A stretch of DNA of 64,000 nucleotides from Schistosoma mansoni (lineage: Eukaryota; Platyhelminthes; Trematoda; Strigeidida; Schistosomatidae), in contig NW_017386040.1 of assembly GCF_000237925.1 (NCBI RefSeq), forward strand, positions 785,890 through 849,889. The letters run 5' to 3'. Made by a program: the position numbers and the translations under genes. Below the pieces are notes generated by a model. It did not search any database. It was not told the DNA's origin and was given only the letters and a program-made list of their open reading frames with translations. The first letter of the stretch is position 1. Every line of letters begins with the position of its first letter. Positions 34,309 to 45,500 of this stretch are shown here, in pieces.

Positions 34309-35635
34309 ACATTATTGAATAATTAGTCATTCCTATAGACAAGTGTACATTATTTGAAGTTAATGTAGGACGTACACTAAATAAAATATATGTAACACCA
34401 AGTTATAAGTCGTTGAACACTATTCAATGATTTTATTATTCCCGAAAAACTTTTAACATTAGCGAGTTACTCTGTTAAAACTTGTAACACGGGACGGTCC
34501 TTTATTCTGAGAAATGTCTTGGATCTCTTCGTTTCTTCAATAATCAATTATGCACTCTTCTGTAATGTCAATTAATGCTAAGTTATCAACTTTGGATTGT
34601 ACATCGAATCGTCACAAAATAATTATAGTTCAATACTTAGCACAATAATCTGTATTTTATGAGTTGCATTAAGATTAGTTTTAGTCAGTTGGTGATTGAA
34701 TCTAACAAATAGAATAATTAAAAGCAATTTTCTATACTCAAAAAGCACTAGCCATTTTGATTATTCTTAGTCTTATGCTATTAGTGATATGTGTTATTGA
34801 AAGTAAATGTGATTGGTCACCGAATGTAGACAAACGGGCACTCAACTTAATGGTAATTAAATATGTGATTCCCTTCCCTCCTATTGATTTGTACTCCGGG
34901 CTCAGCGAATGACTGCTTGTGTTAATATGGGATTAAGTATTGTGTGGTGTTAATCTGATTCTCTGTTTTGTTCATGAATCGTGTACCTGATATACCGTGA
35001 TTTAGTCTTTATATTATATAGTACCGTTCGAGTATCCAATCTAGCGGCAGTACCAACTCGGTCACCCAGATCATTCTTATTATCATATCACTGTATTAAC
35101 GAAGTATACAGCAGAAAAAAAATTTCAAATCATGGGTTATATCAGTTGGTTTTCAAAGATTTTATTCACAATTGAGTTTGTTTAGAAAAAGAAGCGTGAA
35201 CCATTTAATAATATGTAACAAACTGATAATGCTTATTGATCGATAAATAAGCTAACTTCAGCATTCAATTTTTAGTTATATGTGAGTATTTTAGCAATTT
35301 ATTCTGTTATATCAGCCCCTGTTGTACTGTGAATGATGTGTACATGTTTTAATGGTTGATAACCTAAGGAAATAGATGCTTTGGTCGTGTATGATTACCT
35401 GTTGTATAACTTAATGTACTTGATTCCTTTGAAGTAAGCCAAAATTTTCCTAGGATGATTTCAGAATGCTAATTTTTTGGATGGACACACTTGTTTTCAG
35501 TAATTTTCTTCATGGAAAAAATCAGGTTTAATCGAGTCTTGGCATTTTAAATACATAGGTAAAACACAAAGCCAACTACTTATCTAATTTTACGTTGAAC
35601 TGAGGTTTGTAAACGTTAGATAACAATGGATAACT
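34309..35635. other. Intergenic, nothing recognised
   Basis: AT-rich sequence without recognisable exons or repeats. Confidence 0.4.
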
Positions 35636-35885
35636 AGTGTGGTGTGGTCTACTTATATGGTCAGACATAGAATATATTTTGGCAGATCAATAGGGAAAGA
35701 ACAGGAATGAAGCGCAATCGGTACGAAAATGCATGAACAATGAAATCAGAGAAGATGGACTGATATTTGCAGAAGGAATAGTTAAGATTGAGACAATTGA
35801 TTGTTATTTCGCAAATTAACTATTTACTGTATGGTTATCAGAATTTAGTGAGATAGTATGTAATTTGTGCTTAAATACATTTGTT
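35636..35885 (+). repeat. Left arm of a ~2 kb inverted-repeat structure
   Basis: This arm and 37440-37706 are inverted copies of one another. Both begin or end with the word GTGGTGTGGTCTACTTATAT and share a long, nearly identical core (around AAAGAACAGGAATGAAGCGC). The inner ends are GAGATAGTATGTAATTTGTGC. The outer word also appears, diverged, in the repeats at 39.9 and 48.3 kb, so the arms may be two dispersed repeats in opposite orientation or the ends of one element. Confidence 0.8.
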
Positions 35886-37439
35886 TGCCCCCGCCCTTGT
35901 TTTTGTTCACTGCACTAGGAAGCATTTTTATTCTTCACTATCCTAGTTTGAAACTGAACTGTACACATACACCGTACAACTGGTTATCGGACCGGGGACC
36001 TTCAGGTTTCGCTGAGACCTCTTAACCTTTGAAACACTATCCGACAGCCACTGGCTTATATGTATAACCCCAATCACTTCATGATATTATGCAACCATCT
36101 TCATTCGGGATTGTCACTATGAGATAAATGCGATTGTTCTTCTCGATGTATTATATCTTAAAGTGTAACAAGAATATCACAAGACACTTCCAAGCCTGAG
36201 AATGTAAAGAATTACTGGTAAACAGAAATGAGATTTCTTACACAAAGTTTTAGTCAAGATAAAACCATTCTGAAAAGATTATTGATTCTGATAGGTTGAC
36301 TAACAAGGTAAACTATCTATTAAGATTATTCAGACTATGTAGCTGTATAAATGAAGATTTGATATAAAGCAATGAATACATCATCATACAGTAACCTAAA
36401 GTGTTGGTAAATATCCAACCCAATTACTATTCAAGAAGTGATTGCTCTAAACATTTTATGAAAGTAATACAGGATCGCAATATCAGGTGCTCATTACCGT
36501 AAACTAGGGCTAGTCAATTAAATAAATAAATACAATCTATTCAGAGACTTCAATTAATTAATAACACAGACTAGTTAACCTAAAATTTAAACAATCAATA
36601 TATTTTATAACACACAAATTATAAATCTCACAGATAAATTGCTTAAACTCGACTCATAACTGTAGGCTGTAATGTGTTTAATAAAAGATGTGAATATTTT
36701 TATGTCAGTGTTGGAAATCTGTAAGGATGGCTCGTTGGCAAACTCAAGAAGCTCAGAAAGAGCCGAAGGCATTCCGTCCAATTACCGCTAGAGGAACATT
36801 CTAGAATGTCGACGCGTAGCTTTCCTATTGGATGAATAAGAAGGACCCCCGATGTGCCTACTGGCTGTCCGAAATGATGATTTACTTTCAGCCAAAAACC
36901 TATAAATACATGAGACTTTTGTACTATATTTGACACTGTGTTGAGAAATACATTCCTACTTACTAGTTTTCTGTATTCTCTTTTGTGACGTTGCGAGTTC
37001 GATCGTTCATGTAGTCTAGATGTACGCGGAATAACAAGAACTAAAGCTCTAAATATAACAAAATCAATGGTTGATATACATAGTTCACTATTCCATAGTT
37101 TCTAAAAGTACTTTAAATAATATTAGACCAGGATGTAGTTTTTTTTCTTTTAAAATGTAGTTTAATATCTCTACAATTGTGTATCAAGTACATTTCAATA
37201 AAATGTATAGGACTGCCTCAGGAGTGTATATAGCCCACCACCACCACTCGATAAAACACAAATATTTAACAGTTGTCATCTATCTTGAAGATACGTGATA
37301 TTCTGAGGAGACTATTCAGAACAATATATTGGAAGAAATCTATAAATTAATCACATAAACTTCCTAATATGTTACACTCGTCAGTTCTACTTTATACTAG
37401 TAATGTAGTGAATGAGAACACTGGTGGGGACAATTCAGT
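35886..37439. other. Interior of the inverted-repeat structure
   Basis: It carries a decayed tRNA-like SINE piece around 35985-36060 (minus strand) and an LTR-like segment at 36709-37060. I found no transposase-like reading frame. Confidence 0.4.
36709..37060 (+). mobile_element. Possible solo LTR
   Basis: A GC-richer island begins TGTTGGAAATCTGTAAGG and contains a TATA-like CCTATAAATACATGAG followed about 60 bases later by ACATTCCTACTT. It ends near ATATAACA. The TG start, internal promoter and ACA end look like an LTR of a BEL/Pao- or gypsy-type element. No matching target duplication was found, so the ends are uncertain. Confidence 0.35.
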
Positions 37440-37706
37440 GTATTTAGGCACAAATTACATACTATCTCACTAAATTCTGATAACCATAAAGTAAACATTT
37501 AATTTGCAAAATAACCATCAATTGTCTCAATCTTAACTATTCCTTCTGCAAATATCAGTCCATCTTCTCTGATTTCATTGTTCATGCATTTTCGTACCGA
37601 TTGCGCTTCATTCCTGTTCTTTCCTTATCGATCTTCTTCCAAAATACATTATATGCTTGACCCTCATCATATACTACTTATATGGATATAAGTAGACCAC
37701 ACCACA
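37440..37706 (-). repeat. Right arm of the ~2 kb inverted-repeat structure
   Basis: Reverse complement of the 35636-35885 arm with a 40-base insertion-like difference near the outer end. Confidence 0.8.
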
Positions 37707-38082
37707 GTAATAATGATATGAATAATTAAATTTTTATACTGATAGCTTTTAAACAAAAACAATACAATTGTATGCACTTTTATACATAAATGATACATTA
37801 TAAATATTTATATAAATAAATCTATGGTATACAATTCAACTATATAAAATTACTAAACTCACCACAAAACCCCCCTTCGAATATAATTTAAATAAATTTT
37901 TCATTTCCGGTTTGTTATTATTATAATTATTTTTTTTTGTTTTAGTAACCTTGACTTCATAATTAGTCTTAAATGTAAAATTTTCCTAGTTGTATACAAT
38001 TATTGATAACTAATTATTATTTTAAATGGATTCATAGTAATTTCAACAGAAGCTTAATTTCTATATTAATAATAATTATTAT
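37707..38082. other. AT-rich spacer
   Basis: Very AT-rich. It contains CACAAAACCCCCCTT (about 37862-37876), the inverted counterpart of AGGGGGTTTTGTG at 38087-38099, both being SINE-B end motifs. Confidence 0.4.
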
Positions 38083-38310
38083 CAGGAGGGGGTTTTGTGG
38101 ATCATATGCTCACTAGTGACTGGCTTCATGAGGTATTTCCTGGAGTTCTAGTGAGAAGCAGTGACCAGTTGAGTTCAACCAAGCCTACTGAGAGATATCA
38201 ACTCACTGAAGACATTGGTAAATGGTTGCTCAACTTCATGGATTGGTTGAAGTTAGATATTAACACATTATTATCATTATTATTATTAGTAGTAGTAGTG
38301 GTAGTAATAT
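38083..38310 (+). repeat. SINE-B leader fragment and trinucleotide repeat
   Basis: The SINE-B leader (CAGTGACCAGTTGAGTTCAAC through GGTTGAAGTTAGATATTAACAC) is present but stops before the tRNA-like part. It is followed by TTA/GTA repeats (about 38265-38300). Confidence 0.55.
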
Positions 38311-38379
38311 TAGCAATTATATGTTACACTCTCCAAATAATCACAATCCAATATATTCGTTGATATTTCATGTTTCTAA

Positions 38380-38940
38380 GCACTATGTCTACTAAGATTA
38401 TAATCCTGTGGAACATAGGCCCTAATACGGCCGAGAGTAGGCAGAGTCCGCTCTCCCTCTCCAAATGCTCTCACATGGCCACGCGTATATAGCCTATGCC
38501 AGGGGAACCCTACTCACTGCCTTCTCGTGGCATTACTGTTGTTTACGAAAGTGAGAGGACGAAAAGCGAATGTCCGGCGCTTTAACCGGGTTGGTGGACA
38601 CGGAAAGTTCACCTAGGGGAGTTGGAAAACCCTGATTCCAAACCATTGGTGCACATGGGCTCCAGTATCCTGAGGGAACAAATGGCGTATGAATCAATAG
38701 TTGGTCACCAGCTACCATGGGACTACATCTCCTTACGACGCTCCACTGCCTAATGGATCAGACCTTTAGGTCAAAGGCTCGGGGTGTGGCCCCTTAAGGA
38801 AACCACCTGCTTTGGTTTGCACCTGGGCAGTATCACAGCCCTCACACAATTAAATGAAATGACAATTTTGTGTGTGGCGCATTTATATCTGGTGACCCCT
38901 TGTACCAATATTTATGTGTTTAAATAAATAAATAAAGGCG
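38380..38940 (+). mobile_element. GC-rich non-LTR retrotransposon derivative with AAAT tail
   Basis: A compact GC-rich block of about 540 bases contrasts with its AT-rich surroundings and ends in TAAATAAATAAATAAA, a LINE-like short-repeat tail. It contains no long reading frame, so it is a fragment or a non-autonomous derivative with end sequences joined. I suspect a CR1-type schistosome element (SR3/Perere group), but the family is a guess. Confidence 0.45.
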
Positions 38941-39889
38941 ACTTCTTCATTGTATCGGATAGTATTTACCAATATAGATGACTTAATAAAGGATAATGAA
39001 GAACAGTTAAGACTTACATTCTGCAAAATCTATTAGATACAAGATATTTAACATCAGATTCATAAATTGGAGGCTATTTACAAGATTAATTTACACTTTC
39101 TAAGAGGTTAGTGCCTAAGAATTCTAGATATTCGGGATTTAAAATCAGAATTATACATAAAAAACAATTTTTTATTCACCTCTACTTTACTGTCCCCTTA
39201 TTGTTAGCACATTTTATCATCATACTTACAAAAAAGCTCATACCTAGAACTCTTGATTGTGGTTGATATTACAAGGACGATTATCCTGGATTTTTCGATT
39301 GATGTCATTTACATTTACCCTGTTTACATGTGATAGAAGAGTTCGATTGGCTAAAATTTATCTCTTTCATTTCGACGACCTTGATCAGGTCGGTTAATTG
39401 TAGGCGATCCAACTTTAAAACGTTTGAAGTCCATCAAATTTCTGTAGGTTGGTATAGTGTTCTGGTGTTCGTATATTCAGGTAGTCTGTTAACATTTGAA
39501 AATCATTAAAAATAACGTAGATTGTGGCTTTTTCTTATTTATAATGTGAATTTTAGCTTGTTTGTTATTTGGTAATTGTCCATGCTGTAGTTGCGGAAAT
39601 TCGATCTCCATGTCTCTGAAAGACTATTCATATGTGTGTAATAATAACTGACGAAACAGTCGTGTTTAGGATAGAAACGCATCATCATTGTCAATACGAC
39701 AGGCTTACAAATCAATGAAGCTAATAAGAATTATCAGCATTCTTTATAGTCGTCTTCACGACAAGTATCTAATGTAAAAGTATAATTTAATACAAATAGC
39801 ATCAGTCTGTGTTATGTCCTTAGCTATACGATATCGCGGAATACGGTTGACAATTTAGATACGCTGAATTATACGACCAAACGAATGAC
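38941..39889. other. Intergenic, nothing recognised
   Basis: AT-rich without a recognisable gene. Confidence 0.4.
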
Positions 39890-40290
39890 GCATACACCAG
39901 TACGATCAACCTAGAGTTCTTATTAGTCCTTTTTCTGCCTAACCCAGCCTATTGAGTCCAGAACACCAATCTCAGCCTCCACGATATGAATCGCATATTT
40001 CAAACGTACTTGGTTTATATACAAACAAATCAGACCATATCACACAATAAAAGAGAGGATAACATTTGTACAAGATCAATTCAAAAAGTGAATGTTATTG
40101 GGAGGGACTCTCACTAATGAATTGGGAATATCTCAAGAATAGTAAATCGTATGATAATAATCAATAGGTCAGATAATGGCTTATAATGAAAGGAATATGA
40201 ATATACATATTTAGTCATACAATAAGAATATCCATATAATATTAGTCCATAAGTAATTCCTAACGGTTACCATTCATTTACTCTCGCTCG
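39890..40290. repeat. Dispersed unclassified repeat, copy 1
   Basis: Shares order and many words with 48130-48560: the CCTA-CC-GTTGAGA/CCAG region, TTTATATACAA-CAAA-CA, GCTTAT-AT-AAAGGAATATGAA, and AGTAATTCCT near the end. Both are moderately diverged. Confidence 0.6.
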
Positions 40291-40732
40291 GATACAACAG
40301 TTTGTATTTTTATTGACAACTATTAGATTCTTATATTTTTCCTGATGATAAATCTTCAATAAGTGTTATTCAGTGCCTGAAAGTTTGAATTTCATGAATA
40401 TTCATTAGCACTGTGAGGCAAACTTGACTAACGGTTTATTTTCATTTGTCTGGTGTTTGGTCACTTCAATAAAGCGATTCAGATCGATTCAACGTTCTAT
40501 GAGATAGAAAACTAACAAAACAAACTCCCATAAGTTGTAATAACAGATAAATGACAAGTATAAACGTTACAAAATTCGAAGTTAAACAGCTACAATTCAC
40601 TCAACGTCTGTCAATGATTCTAAAATACCTCAATAAGACATAATAAGAGCTAAAACACCTAAATGGACATTCAATGCAATCATATAGTTTCTTAATTTTC
40701 AGAAATTCGCTACTTTCTTATTATTTACTTGA

Positions 40733-41185
40733 AACGTCAAGACAGTCCTACTGTACGGAGCTGAAACGTGGAGAACTACTACATCCATCGTCAAGAAGGT
40801 ACAAGTATTTATAAACAGTTGTTTACGCAAAATACTCAACATTCACTGGCCGGATACTATCAGTAACAGCGTTTTATGGGAGAGGACAAACCAGCTTCCA
40901 GCTGAAGAGGAAATTAGGAAAAGACGTTGGAAGTGGATAGGATATTCATTAAGGAAATTAACAATGTGCATTACAAGGCAAGCCCTAACTTGGAATCCGG
41001 AAGGGAAGCGGAAAAGAGGAAGGTCAAAGAACACATTAGGCCGGGAGATTGAAGGAGATATGAAAAGGATGAATGTTAACTGGAAAGAACTGGGAAGGAT
41101 TGTCCAGGACATAGTTGAATGGAGAATGCTGGTGAGCGTATATGCTCCTCCATGAGGGGTAACAGGCGTAAGTAAGTAAGTAAAA
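40733..41185 (+). mobile_element. 5'-truncated SR2-like LINE fragment
   Basis: A plus-strand match to the 3' coding end of the SR2-like LINE (GTCAAGACAGTCCTACTGTACGG onward, with a [16 protein letters not shown] C-terminal end), closing in GGCGTAAGTAAGTAAGTAA. The last 40 bases (CTCCATGAGGGGTAACAGGC) match the subfamily of the 49.8 kb copy, not that of the 52.5 kb copy. Confidence 0.85.
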
Positions 41186-41190
41186 CTATG

Positions 41191-41875
41191 TAATTAACAT
41201 TTTTCAGAACTCAATACAATATTAGACAGTATCCATCAAATCATTTTTATTATTGGCCTTATACAAACATAACTGATAAAACTCCATTCAACATTAGGAA
41301 GTACCAGTCTGTATGATATTACTTATTCAATAAATAACCAATTAATGTAAACTTACCACTGTTATATGGATCTGTCTACTTTCCAAAATCAATGAATTAG
41401 TTAAAATACATGTACTAAATACTTGTTTACTGAAATCAATTATCAACTAATGAATATCTAGAATTTCCAACTAAGAAAGAATATTTTGTACATGGATATT
41501 AGATGGTTAATGTTAATCTATAACAACGTCTAAATCTATCTTTCATACTAACTGCAATTTGATAATAGTATAATGGATTGGTAAGATTGAGGTAATTGGT
41601 GCTTCATATTTGAACTGGAACTCATAGTGATATGTAGAGCCCATCAGAAGTCACTGAATGAAAAGGTTAGTCGATGACAATCAGAAGTGACCTCAAGGTC
41701 AAGTGCATTTTATTCGATAGCCCAATACAATTTCTCTCTCACTATTGTGTTCTCGCTCAAGTAGTCAGTTGGGGGGCTAGCACATAGCATACTATATATC
41801 AGTATCAGATTTCAGACACCGTACGTCACAATACATATCAAAGTCAGAGTAGTTATTAAATGAATAATTTAAAAA
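41191..41875. other. Intergenic, nothing recognised
   Basis: AT-rich. 41580-41830 is slightly GC-richer but has no frame or repeat I know. Confidence 0.4.
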
Positions 41876-42260
41876 TTTTCAATAGTTGATATCATGAGTC
41901 AATTGAAACTAGACCACCATGGAAAACCTGAAAGCACTGAACGGCCATTTCGTCCTATTGTGGGATTTATGTCAGATAGTAACTCATTGAAGGCAATGGT
42001 GGATGTGTCGCTCAATTTCGTGAGTCGGTTGAAGTTATACATTAATACCATTGGATGCCGGCTCAGTGGTCTAGATGTTAGGTGCTCGCGCGCGAGACGG
42101 GATCGTTGATGCGCACTGCTGAAGAGTCCCACATTAGGACGAAACGGCTGTCCAGTACTTCCAGGTTTTCCATGGTGGTTAAGCTTCAATTGACTCATGA
42201 TCTCAACTATCGCAATTACTATAATATCCACAAAACCCCTTCTGATATTAATTTACAAAT
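41876..42260. repeat. SINE-B inverted pair
   Basis: A minus-strand tail and ribozyme half (41881-41965) is followed by the family leader (about 41975-42055) and a plus-strand copy: tRNA-like box A (GGCTCAGTGGTCTAG), a shortened tRNA body lacking most of box B, hammerhead, and the tail ending in AAACCCCTTCTGATATTA. The two tails are inverted repeats at the outer ends. Confidence 0.75.
42112..42163 (+). ncRNA. SINE-B hammerhead ribozyme
   Basis: The core is CTGAAGA (42119-42125), helix II GTCC...GGAC, GAAA (42141-42144), helix III CGGCTG and a GUC cleavage triplet (C at 42152). Helix I is ACTG/CAGT with the next pair lost. The conserved core is complete, so activity is plausible but not shown. 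Confidence 0.6.
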
Positions 42261-42437
42261 TTTGTTGACTATAATATTTATCCTTAGACTAATTGATACT
42301 ACTTATAATCTAAGTAACTTTATATTTTATATTAATAAAATCTGACCACTGTTATAAGGTTCATTAAGTTGGAATCTTTCATTTGATTGGTTAATTTATC
42401 AGTTTGTTTGCCTATATGTATCATTTTGCTTGACAAC

Positions 42438-42446
42438 TATTTATAA
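42438..42446 (+). promoter_or_regulatory. TATA-like element upstream of the cystine-knot gene
   Basis: TATTTATAA lies about 60 bases before the start codon at 42507, a plausible core-promoter distance given a short 5' UTR. In such AT-rich sequence it may be chance. Confidence 0.3.
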
Positions 42447-42506
42447 CCAGATTATATGTAACTACCATTTATATTAGCATTCGTTACATCAGTATAATTT
42501 AACATT

Positions 42507-45500
42507 ATGACTGGATTAATTTTAATTTTCTCCTTGCTATTAATTCTGTCGTCAAATATAGAAGGTAAGTAAGTATATATTTGAATGTATATAACTTATG
42601 TTTTATTTTTTCCTTAATTTATTATACTACTTATATTGTATATAAAAGTAACTTTATGAAGTTGATAGTTTAAAAGGTACAGAGTTATGTGGCGATTATA
42701 GAATCTTCATAGCTTTTAAAAAAAAACTAACTTCAACTAAAGCACTGGTAAAAACTAATAAGCACTAAATAACCGACTCGTGTAGTATGAAACTCATCAT
42801 AAGTACTCAGAAACGACCCTACTACAAGGAATACGATCTATGATCTCTCATCTTATGCTAACATATAATCTCTAGATCACTGAGACGGCATCCAGTCGTG
42901 TTATTGTCTAGCTTCAGTCAATTCATAAAATCTCACAACCCTCATTCATTGACTTCAGTGGATAACTGTCTCATACTCGACATAGTTGAACTCCACTGGT
43001 TGCAGTTTCTTCGTAGGATTCAGGGAATTTCAGCTTAGAGCCAGTCACCAATGAGGATATTATTTTTATTATAATCAGTATAGGTTGTTATGGAAATTGC
43101 AGATTTCTTATAGTCTTTATTATTGTAATAACATACTTATTTGTTTTCTGACGTCAGGAATTACTTAGGATTTCAACATGATTATGACTGCACATGTGTA
43201 GTTCTACTCAGTGTGAAGTTCTGTTATTAGATCATTTGTTTCTAAAGGAATCATATGCATGAATGTATTATCTATTGAATTCGGATTCAATTCTAGTATC
43301 TTTACTAATAATCACGCATTGAGAATATTACAAATCTTTATTCAACAACTTAGAGTCATCTCTTCATCCATTATAGACGTAATACGAAATCCAGTAAACG
43401 AAATCTCATGTCGTCACTTAATTCACATTTGGATTAGACATATGTAATTTTAGAACTAAAAACTGTGAGACTATAATATATGGACGACCTTTGAGCGACG
43501 CCAAAGTGACCTTGAGAATGACCACCTACTTACTAGAGCTAAATGAGGGTTACAAATCAGTGTGAGGAATTAAGATTATGATTTACAATTGATGGTCAGT
43601 GTTAGGAATTAGAGTTACGGTTTTCATCACAAACTGACATCAGCTAAAATGCTAAAACATCATTTAACCAAATAGGTGGATAAATTTCGCGCCGAAATCC
43701 AAGATATTTTATCCTAAATCTGATTGGTTCGTCTATAAATTATAATCTCGACCAAGAAACCTTAAGGATCATGTGAATTAACGTCATGGATATAATTACC
43801 TTCGTTATTAATTTTAAAAAAATGTTAATAAGTAAGGAAATGAGCAAACTAATATGAGTCCATCTTATTTCGTTAAGTCCTCGCTACCATTTTCTTATTT
43901 TATTTCTAGTTCATTCATTTTAATTTTTAACTAACTAAGCTTTACTTTTACTTAGCATCGACGTCTATTGATTATGTAACCAATTATTTCTAGTCCTTTG
44001 GATATTTTCTATTATTGTCAGCATCATAGAAAGTTCTTCTTTATACAATGTAGTCTCTTTAAATGATTTAAATCTTTATTAAACCACACTAATGTGTACT
44101 CAAAACACCTTCCAAATAAAGTCTTTTGTGGAATTTTTAAACAATTAGTCCCTTTGATAAATTTTGATAATGCAATGAGAAGACGAAGTTTATCAGAACT
44201 ATGTGATGATATATTAGCGCAATACATTTCGAACGATCTGATCACACATACACTTGTTAAGAACATTTATCTATAAAAAATAAAGGGTCAACTAGACAAT
44301 TTAAGGTAAGCCGTAACAAAGAAAGAAACTAAATAAAGTACACAAAAACAATGTGATGACCACTCTGGATAATAAATTAGCATTACCAGGGTAGGTTAAG
44401 GGTAAGAACGTCGTCTTCTCATTGCATTATCGAAAGTCTTTTGTGTAGGTTCTTTTCAATATTCACTTTATAATTAGCATTTAGAAATTTTTCAGTTTGT
44501 AATTAGTTGACATGGAACATGACGAAAGAAAATGAGTCTATTATATTCTACTTGAATCTTTATTTTTCCTCTTCTCAACATATATAAATGACTTAATGAA
44601 ATGGTGATTATATGATTTTTGTAGAGAAGAAATATATTCCCTCCTGTTTCTTTATTCTTTAGCTAATTCAATTTATCTAAGACTTTACAAATATTGATAC
44701 AATATCAATCCAGGTCTTTACATCAATCTAGTCACTCAGTCATATTCAATAGTTTGTACACAAACACATTCAATCCTCTTAGGTTATTAGGATAAGTAAT
44801 AGATATTAAGTAAAGTTGTATACAATAGAAATTCCTGGATCTATCTAAAATGTACTCAAGTAGATAGGAATGGTTTAGTACATGAAGACAGTTAAAAGTG
44901 CGATCCACATATGTGAAGTTAATGTAATGTAGTTGTAATAAAGTGTTCGATTGGGTACAATGCACGTAATATTTCGCAAAAATATCACAGCTAGTTAACG
45001 TTGAACAAATAGTTTTATTCCGAGTTAAATTTCGAAAATAAAAGGGAAAACTGAGGAAAAACGGATGTCAACATGGTGTAGAGAAAACTATGTTATTTAC
45101 ATTTGTTAAGTCTGTCACATGGTTATGGCTAAATAGGGAAACGATTTCGACACTTAGACGTCCAAAATCCCCCAACCCGCTAATCAATGACAGAAAACAG
45201 AAGAAACGTGCACTGAAGTGTCAAAATGTACAGGAAAACATGTATATTTGTAGTTTTCGGTATAGACTGTAACATCATTATAATCCAGCCAGTCTGCAAG
45301 AAGGAATTTATACAACTGTCCTATCACAGCATGTCACATCGACATTCTAGAGAATATCAAACTGTGATTAAATGGAATCACTTCAACCTCCTTAGAGCCT
45401 CTGAAGGATTTGTTTAACCTTCTGGGAGCCGACCCAACAACACTTCTAAACTCTGAAAATTACTCCTCTATTTAAAAGTCTAACACTTGAAATATCTGAA

